From contig CAIOUK010000227.1 in assembly GCA_903861445.1 (NCBI GenBank), positions 1-31,616 on the forward strand: a DNA stretch of 31,616 nucleotides, written 5' to 3'. The notes under the pieces are model-generated. The model had not been told where the DNA came from and made no database searches. It saw nothing but the letters and a program-made list of their open reading frames with translations. A program made the translations under genes and the position numbers. Origin of the DNA: an uncultured Verrucomicrobia subdivision 3 bacterium (GTDB taxonomy: Bacteria; Verrucomicrobiota; Verrucomicrobiia; Limisphaerales; UBA11358). This document shows, piece after piece, positions 24,459-31,616 of this stretch (its first letter is position 1; every line of letters starts with the position of its first letter).

Positions 24459-25163
24459 ATGAACCTTGGTGATTTCCGTGAAGATTATCGGCGCGGCGCG
24501 CTCGACCGGGCGGCGCTGGACGCGAATCCCCTGACGCAGTTTGCAGCTTGGTTCCGCGAGGCGACAGGCGAAAAGTCTTTGAGCCGCGGGCGCAAAATCG
24601 GCATAGCGCTCTACAAACTGTGGAGCGCCATCTGCAATCATCGTCCTGCCGATATCAACGCAATGACCCTCGCGACGGTGGATAAAGATGGCAAGCCTTC
24701 AACTCGCACCGTGCTGCTCAAAACGGTGGATGAACGCGGCTTCATATTTTTCACCAATTATGACAGCCGCAAAGGCCGCGAACTGGCGGAGAATCCCAAC
24801 GCCGCGCTGACTTTTTTCTGGCCGGAACTGGAACGACAAGTTTGCGTAGCGGGCCGTGTCGCCAAGCTGCCCACCACCGAATCGGAGGCATATTTCAAAT
24901 CGCGCCCACGCGGCAGCCAAATTGGGGCCTGGGCTTCCGACCAAAGCAAGCCGGTGCCAGACCAAACGTGGCTCGAGTCACGGTGGCAAGAATTGGAGAA
25001 AAAATTTCCCAACGACATTCCCCTGCCGCCGAATTGGGGCGGATTTATTTTGCAGCCGGAACGGATTGAATTCTGGCAAGGCCGGCCGAGCCGGTTGCAC
25101 GATCGTTTCAGTTATTCCCGCCAGCCGGACGGCACTTGGAAAATCGAGCGGCTGGCACCGTGA
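24459..25163 (+). CDS. pdxH: Pyridoxine/pyridoxamine 5'-phosphate oxidase with an N-terminal insertion
   Basis: PdxH is the FMN enzyme that makes pyridoxal 5'-phosphate from PNP or PMP. The 234-residue protein keeps family landmarks: RTVLLK (83-88), FFTNYDSRKGRE, SRPRGSQIGAW, WGGF near 193-196, EFWQGRPSRLHDRF and the C-terminal W-K-I-E-R-L-A-P. Between W31 and A68 there are 36 residues where E. coli has about 13, so about 23 extra, basic and hydrophobic residues (SRGRKIGIALYKLWSAICNH) are inserted before the first strand. The start at 24459 lies one base after the upstream membrane gene and behind a run of five G. The stop converges with the DUF481 gene at a 6-base gap. Confidence 0.94.
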   Translation: MNLGDFREDYRRGALDRAALDANPLTQFAAWFREATGEKSLSRGRKIGIALYKLWSAICNHRPADINAMTLATVDKDGKPSTRTVLLKTVDERGFIFFTNYDSRKGRELAENPNAALTFFWPELERQVCVAGRVAKLPTTESEAYFKSRPRGSQIGAWASDQSKPVPDQTWLESRWQELEKKFPNDIPLPPNWGGFILQPERIEFWQGRPSRLHDRFSYSRQPDGTWKIERLAP

Positions 25164-25169
25164 TTTATT

Positions 25170-26033
25170 TTAGAATTTGTAGGCGACGCCAGCGACCAAT
25201 TTGGCGTCGTTTTTCAAACGACCGGCCGCCGGGCGGTTGGCGTAAGTGTCGTCGAAATACGTTTTCAGACTGAAGGATTTGGTAATGGCCGCTTCCGCCC
25301 CGATTTCAAAATTGATGACGTAGTTTTCCAATTTGTCCACCTGCGGCAAAATTTCCACGGACTGCCATAGCCGGGCGCGGTCGCTGATCTTGTGCTCAAA
25401 CCGGTCGGCCAGCCGCGCGGTGACAAACGTCTGATCTTCACCACCCAACCGTTGAAATTCAAACGCGCTACCGGCTTCCAACGCCAGCGTGGTGTTCGTC
25501 CCTTTGATTAAATAATAGCCGACACCCGGCCCCAGCGTCAGCCGGTAATCCAAATTGGCAATCGAATCGCGCAACCCCTCCGTGCGCAGGTAGCCGAAAA
25601 AGCGCGGCGTGAACAAATGGTTCCACTGGCCAAACACTTTGTAGTTATTGACGGTCTCAACCGAGTTTTGTTCCCCATAAGCCGCGCCCAGGCCAAGGTG
25701 ATACTCGTCGAACGGCGTTTTTTTCTGCGTCTGAAAATCTGCCGTGAACATCGTCGCGTTTTTATTGCCGCGCGCCAGCGTCAAGCCGGCGGACACGGAG
25801 CTTTTCCACGGATACTTCGACGATTCCGGCATGACCGCCGATGACATTGTCACTGAAGAAAGCGCAGCATTGGGCGGCGGCGTGACGGAAACAATATTAG
25901 TGACGGTCACCACATTGGTAATCACAACGGTCACAAAATTGGTGACGGTGACGACCTTGGTTTGGGCGGCAGAATTTATAATGCCCGCCACAACCATTGC
26001 GACGGACAGAACGGCTGTTTTGATCGCGTTCAT
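25170..26033 (-). CDS. DUF481-type outer-membrane beta-barrel protein
   Basis: The 287-residue protein has a signal peptide (cleavage near 23, AAQ), then a strange Val/Thr/Asn-rich stretch (about 25-51) in which T-V-T-N is repeated, and then a beta-rich domain. The barrel part shows DUF481-style strands (SAGLTLARGNKNA near 82, LGPGVGYYLIK, FEIGAEA) and ends with phenylalanine (AYKF), the usual outer-membrane sorting signal. The function of DUF481 proteins such as YdiY is unknown. It lies 46 bases after gyrA on the same strand, without a clear terminator between, so it may be read through from gyrBA. Confidence 0.85.
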   Translation of the reverse strand: MNAIKTAVLSVAMVVAGIINSAAQTKVVTVTNFVTVVITNVVTVTNIVSVTPPPNAALSSVTMSSAVMPESSKYPWKSSVSAGLTLARGNKNATMFTADFQTQKKTPFDEYHLGLGAAYGEQNSVETVNNYKVFGQWNHLFTPRFFGYLRTEGLRDSIANLDYRLTLGPGVGYYLIKGTNTTLALEAGSAFEFQRLGGEDQTFVTARLADRFEHKISDRARLWQSVEILPQVDKLENYVINFEIGAEAAITKSFSLKTYFDDTYANRPAAGRLKNDAKLVAGVAYKF

Positions 26034-26079
26034 AAATCGTCAGACGACGGCGTTGGACTTCCCGCCCAGCCCGTTCAAA

Positions 26080-28743
26080 TTACGGCACCACCGGATTTTC
26101 GCTAACAACACTTTCGCTGTCTTCACTGATGACCTGTGCAATGGCTTGGAGTTTGTCACCCGCGTCGAGGTTGACGAGTTTCACGCCCATCGTGTTACGG
26201 CCGGCTTCGCGGATGCCACCGACACCAATGCGCACCATTTGGCCGCCGACGGTGATCAACATGATTTCATCCGTGTCCTTCACCGTGAGCGCGCCGACCA
26301 CTCCGCCGGTTTTGTCACCGGTTTTCATGGTGATGATGCCTTTGCCACCGCGCGATTGAATGCGGTATTCGTCAAAGCCGGTGCGCTTGCCGATGCCGTT
26401 TTCGCCGGCGACGAGCAACGCCGAATCGGGAACAACAATGGCCGCCGCGACGAGCGCGTCGGTTTTTTCCAACATGATGCCGCGCACACCGCCCGCCGCG
26501 CGTCCCATTGAGCGCACATCTGTCTCGTGGAAGCGGATGCTCATGCCTTCTTTGGTAATGAGGATAACATCGTCGCCGGGGTCGCTCTCGTCCGCGCTGC
26601 CGCGCGTGAGCTTCACGTCAATCAGCGTGTCGCCCGGCTCGATGCCGATGGCGATAATGCCACCTTTGCGAACGTTGGAAAAATCGCTCAACGACGTTTT
26701 TTTCACCGTGCCCTGCTGTGTCGCGAAGAACAATTCTCCGGGCTGCGACCACGTCACGTCTTTCTTATCCGCGTCGGTCTTCGACAAAATGCGGATGAGC
26801 GCGGCAACTTTCTCGCCTTCCTTGAGTTCAAGCAGGTTCGCGATGCTTTTACCCTTCGCGGCGCGACCCATGTCGGGAATTTCATGCACACGCTCGACAT
26901 ACACGCGACCGCTGTTGGTGAAAAACATCAGGTAGTCGTGCGTGCTCGCGGTGAACAGATGCTCGACAAAATCATTGTCCGCCTCGGTCTCGCCTTCCTT
27001 CGTCGTCATGCCGATGACGCCTTTGCCGCCGCGACGTTGCGCGCGATATTGCGAAACGTTCGTGCGCTTGAGCAGGCCGTTGTGCGTGAGCGTGATGATG
27101 ACACCTTCGTTCGCGATTAAATCTTCGATGGCGATTTCGCCTTCGTCCGGCACGATTTCCGTTTTGCGCGGCGTGGCGTGTTTTTCCTTGATGGCCTGAA
27201 GCTCGGCTTTGATGATCGCCATCACGCGCGATTCCTTCGCAAGAATGTCGAGCAAGTCTTTGATGACTTCGATCAACGCCTTGTATTCGCGGTCAATCTT
27301 GTCGATTTCCAAACCGGTCAACTGATACAGGCGCAGATCCAGAATCGCGTCCACCTGCCGCTCGGTCAGCGCGTAGCGGCCCGCCTCCAGCCGGCTTTCT
27401 GACCGGATGAGCACGCCCCACTTCTCAACCTGCGCGCGACTCCATTCGAACGCGAGCAATTTGATTTTCGCCTCGTCACGCGTTTTGCTCGAACGGATGA
27501 TGTGAATGAACTCGTCAAGGTTCGATAGCGCGAGAATGTAGCCTTCCAGCAGTTCAGCGCGCTCCTCGGCCTTCTTCAATTCAAAGCGCGTGCGGCGCAA
27601 AATCACTTCGCGACGATGCTCGATGTAGCACTGGATGATTTCTTTGAGATTGAGCGTCTTCGGCCGGCCATGATCAATCGCCAGCGCATTGACGCTGAAC
27701 GAAACCTCCAGTTGTGTGTGTTGAAAAAGCTTGGCGATGACGACCTTCGGCACGCCGTCGCGCTTCAATTCGATGACGAGGCGGCAATGTTCGTCCGACT
27801 CGTTCCGCATCGCGGAGATTTCCGTGATGATCTTTTCGTTGACCAAATTAGCGATTTGTTCTTCGAGCGCGGCACGGTTAACGTTGAACGGAATTTCCGT
27901 GATGACCAACTGCTCGCGGTTGCCCTTCATTTCCTCGACGCCGATGCGGCCACGCAATTTCAAACTGCCTTTGCCGGTCGTGAAATAATTTTTGATGCCC
28001 TCGACGCCGCACAAAAATCCGCCCGTCGGAAAATCCGGCCCTTTGATGAATTTCATCAATTCGGGAATCGTAATCTCCGGCTTGTCAATCTGCGCGCAGA
28101 TGCCATCCACGACTTCGCCGAGATTGTGCGGAGCCATGTTCGTGGCCATGCCGACCGCGATACCGGTGCCGCCGTTGACGAGCAGGTTCGGAAACGCCGC
28201 CGGAAACACCTTCGGCTCGGTGAGACGCTCGTCGTAATTCGGAACGAAATCCACCGTATCCTTCTCCATGTCCTGCATCAGCGCCGCGCCCAGATGCGTC
28301 AGCCGCGCCTCGGTATAACGCATTGCCGCCGGCGGATCGTTTTCCACGGAACCAAAATTCCCTTTGCCATCCACGAGTTTCTCGCGCATCGCCCAGGGCT
28401 GCGCCATGTGGACAAGCGTCGGATAAATCACCGCTTCGCCGTGCGGATGATAGTTACCGGAGGTGTCGCCGCAGATTTTCGCGCACTTGATGTGCTTGCG
28501 CCCCGGAAACAGCGACAGGTTTTCCATCGCATATAAAATGCGGCGCTGCGAAGGCTTGAGCCCGTCGCGCACATCGGGCAACGCGCGCGAAATGATGACG
28601 GACATCGAATAGTCGAGGAACGAGTTCTTGATCTCGTCGGCGACGTTGATCTTGGAAATCTTTTCGCCCTGTGTGTAAGCGCCGCCGCTCGGTTTTTGTT
28701 CCGGCGTTTGTGGCGGTTGATTCGGTTCAATTTCGTCTGGCAT
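26080..28743 (-). CDS. gyrA: DNA gyrase subunit A
   Basis: GyrA is the DNA-cleaving subunit of gyrase (GyrA2B2), which introduces negative supercoils. The 887-residue protein has the cleavage-joining domain with catalytic Y143 in MRYTEARL, the tower and coiled-coil region (to about 530), and a C-terminal beta-pinwheel with the GyrA-box-type QRRGGKG. In the quinolone-contact region, HPHGEAVIYP replaces the E. coli HPHGDSAVYD: Ser83 corresponds to A104 and Asp87 to P108. A short hydrophilic extension (1-25) precedes the conserved part. It follows gyrB by 29 bases and forms an operon with it. Confidence 0.97.
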   Translation of the reverse strand: MPDEIEPNQPPQTPEQKPSGGAYTQGEKISKINVADEIKNSFLDYSMSVIISRALPDVRDGLKPSQRRILYAMENLSLFPGRKHIKCAKICGDTSGNYHPHGEAVIYPTLVHMAQPWAMREKLVDGKGNFGSVENDPPAAMRYTEARLTHLGAALMQDMEKDTVDFVPNYDERLTEPKVFPAAFPNLLVNGGTGIAVGMATNMAPHNLGEVVDGICAQIDKPEITIPELMKFIKGPDFPTGGFLCGVEGIKNYFTTGKGSLKLRGRIGVEEMKGNREQLVITEIPFNVNRAALEEQIANLVNEKIITEISAMRNESDEHCRLVIELKRDGVPKVVIAKLFQHTQLEVSFSVNALAIDHGRPKTLNLKEIIQCYIEHRREVILRRTRFELKKAEERAELLEGYILALSNLDEFIHIIRSSKTRDEAKIKLLAFEWSRAQVEKWGVLIRSESRLEAGRYALTERQVDAILDLRLYQLTGLEIDKIDREYKALIEVIKDLLDILAKESRVMAIIKAELQAIKEKHATPRKTEIVPDEGEIAIEDLIANEGVIITLTHNGLLKRTNVSQYRAQRRGGKGVIGMTTKEGETEADNDFVEHLFTASTHDYLMFFTNSGRVYVERVHEIPDMGRAAKGKSIANLLELKEGEKVAALIRILSKTDADKKDVTWSQPGELFFATQQGTVKKTSLSDFSNVRKGGIIAIGIEPGDTLIDVKLTRGSADESDPGDDVILITKEGMSIRFHETDVRSMGRAAGGVRGIMLEKTDALVAAAIVVPDSALLVAGENGIGKRTGFDEYRIQSRGGKGIITMKTGDKTGGVVGALTVKDTDEIMLITVGGQMVRIGVGGIREAGRNTMGVKLVNLDAGDKLQAIAQVISEDSESVVSENPVVP

Positions 28744-28772
28744 GATACGGTTTCGGGAAAAGTTAAAGTAAA

Positions 28773-31289
<2,517 letters not shown>

Positions 31290-31521
31290 AGTTATAGTGC
31301 AATTCCGGGTAAAATGTGGTGCGGCAACGAATGCCAAAAATGTATGAAAACCCCCTGATTTTCACAATGCGAAACTACGGTTTTTTCAGCACAAAAACAC
31401 CATTAGTTGTGGCAGTTTAGACTTGCCAACCAAACCCGTTGTGCCAGCAAAAAATCCGAGCCGACCATTTTGCGAACAAATCCAACTCGCTTTTTTTCAT
31501 TGCCTTCTCTAATTTTACCAA
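31290..31521. promoter_or_regulatory. Divergent promoter region between gyrB and gcvP
   Basis: These 232 bases are AT-richer than the genes and must carry the promoters of gyrBA (leftward) and gcvP (rightward). Runs of T and A occur near 31380 and 31490. I found no glycine riboswitch before gcvP and no ggagg before either start. Confidence 0.5.
31339..31367 (-). promoter_or_regulatory. Candidate promoter for gyrBA
   Basis: On the minus strand TTGTGA (31367-31362) and TACATT (31344-31339) are 17 bases apart, each matching 4 of 6 sigma-70 consensus bases. It lies about 50 bases before the gyrB ATG. The match is weak and picked by eye. Confidence 0.3.
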
Positions 31522-31616
31522 ATGACTTTGAACGCCAAATCTCTCGAACATCCCGATCAATTTGCCCGCCGCCACATCGGCCCGAACGCCACCGAAACCG
31601 CCGCCATGCTCAAAGC
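31522..31616 (+). CDS. gcvP: Glycine dehydrogenase (decarboxylating) P protein, N-terminus only
   Basis: The last 95 bases open a frame from ATG at 31522: the translation starts MTLNAKSLEHPDQFARRHIG and continues PNATETAAMLK. The segment F-x-R-R-H-I-G-P-x-x-x-x-x-x-x-M-L is the hallmark N-terminus of GcvP, the PLP enzyme of the glycine cleavage system. The remainder lies outside the window, so it is unknown whether it is the single-chain or the split form; the full-length form begins this way. No Shine-Dalgarno site is seen. Confidence 0.88.
   Translation, partial: MTLNAKSLEHPDQFARRHIGPNATETAAMLK

Noticed and set aside
31290..31521. Glycine riboswitch before gcvP
   Set aside because: I looked for the tandem aptamer cores expected for a glycine switch and saw none in the 232 bases; a covariance-model search (Rfam gcvT) would be decisive.

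Overview
The window looks like a core chromosomal segment of a GC-rich, Gram-negative member of the Verrucomicrobiota, most likely Pedosphaera/Limisphaera-like. The pointers are a fused LpxC-FabZ protein followed by LpxA, an Lnt-type N-acyltransferase, NuoA, a periplasmic-propeller histidine kinase, a DUF481 outer-membrane protein, a DUF6580 membrane protein, few Shine-Dalgarno sites, and intergenic repeats of the 'acagattcacacagatgg' type. The lineage is inferred from gene content; no rRNA or tRNA gene is visible.

Layout. Positions 1-53 hold the start of an unknown minus-strand gene. Positions 54-706 carry no convincing gene but are rich in repeats: a hairpin-forming element, a strict 21-bp tandem array and a 7-bp microrepeat. 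purN (minus) diverges from lutABC (plus), a three-gene lactate-oxidation operon joined by ATGA overlaps. Next come a secreted two-domain secretin-N-like protein, a DUF6580 membrane protein translationally coupled to a YfcE-like phosphoesterase, and a small membrane protein. On the minus strand lies a signalling cluster in the order propeller histidine kinase, AT-rich lipoprotein, NarL-type regulator.

The middle contains cardiolipin synthase, then lpxC-fabZ and lpxA (lipid A synthesis), convergent with lnt and a UvrD/PcrA helicase. A DJ-1/PfpI protein and a lone nuoA follow. A strong bidirectional hairpin separates nuoA from pgm, which lies downstream of miaB. A pseudo-receiver/PAS/SpoIIE phosphatase, a membrane protein and pdxH run on the plus strand. 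They converge with a DUF481 protein that lies downstream of gyrB-gyrA. The window ends in the first codons of gcvP.

Most genes are housekeeping, and I see no clear phage, CRISPR or defence island. The features most worth a second look are the 21-bp array (two helical turns per unit, open on both strands), the AT-rich lipoprotein between a kinase and its regulator, the degenerate receiver on the SpoIIE phosphatase, the insertion in PdxH, the altered quinolone-contact residues in GyrA, and repeat sequence that has become part of the coding ends or interiors of lnt and uvrD.
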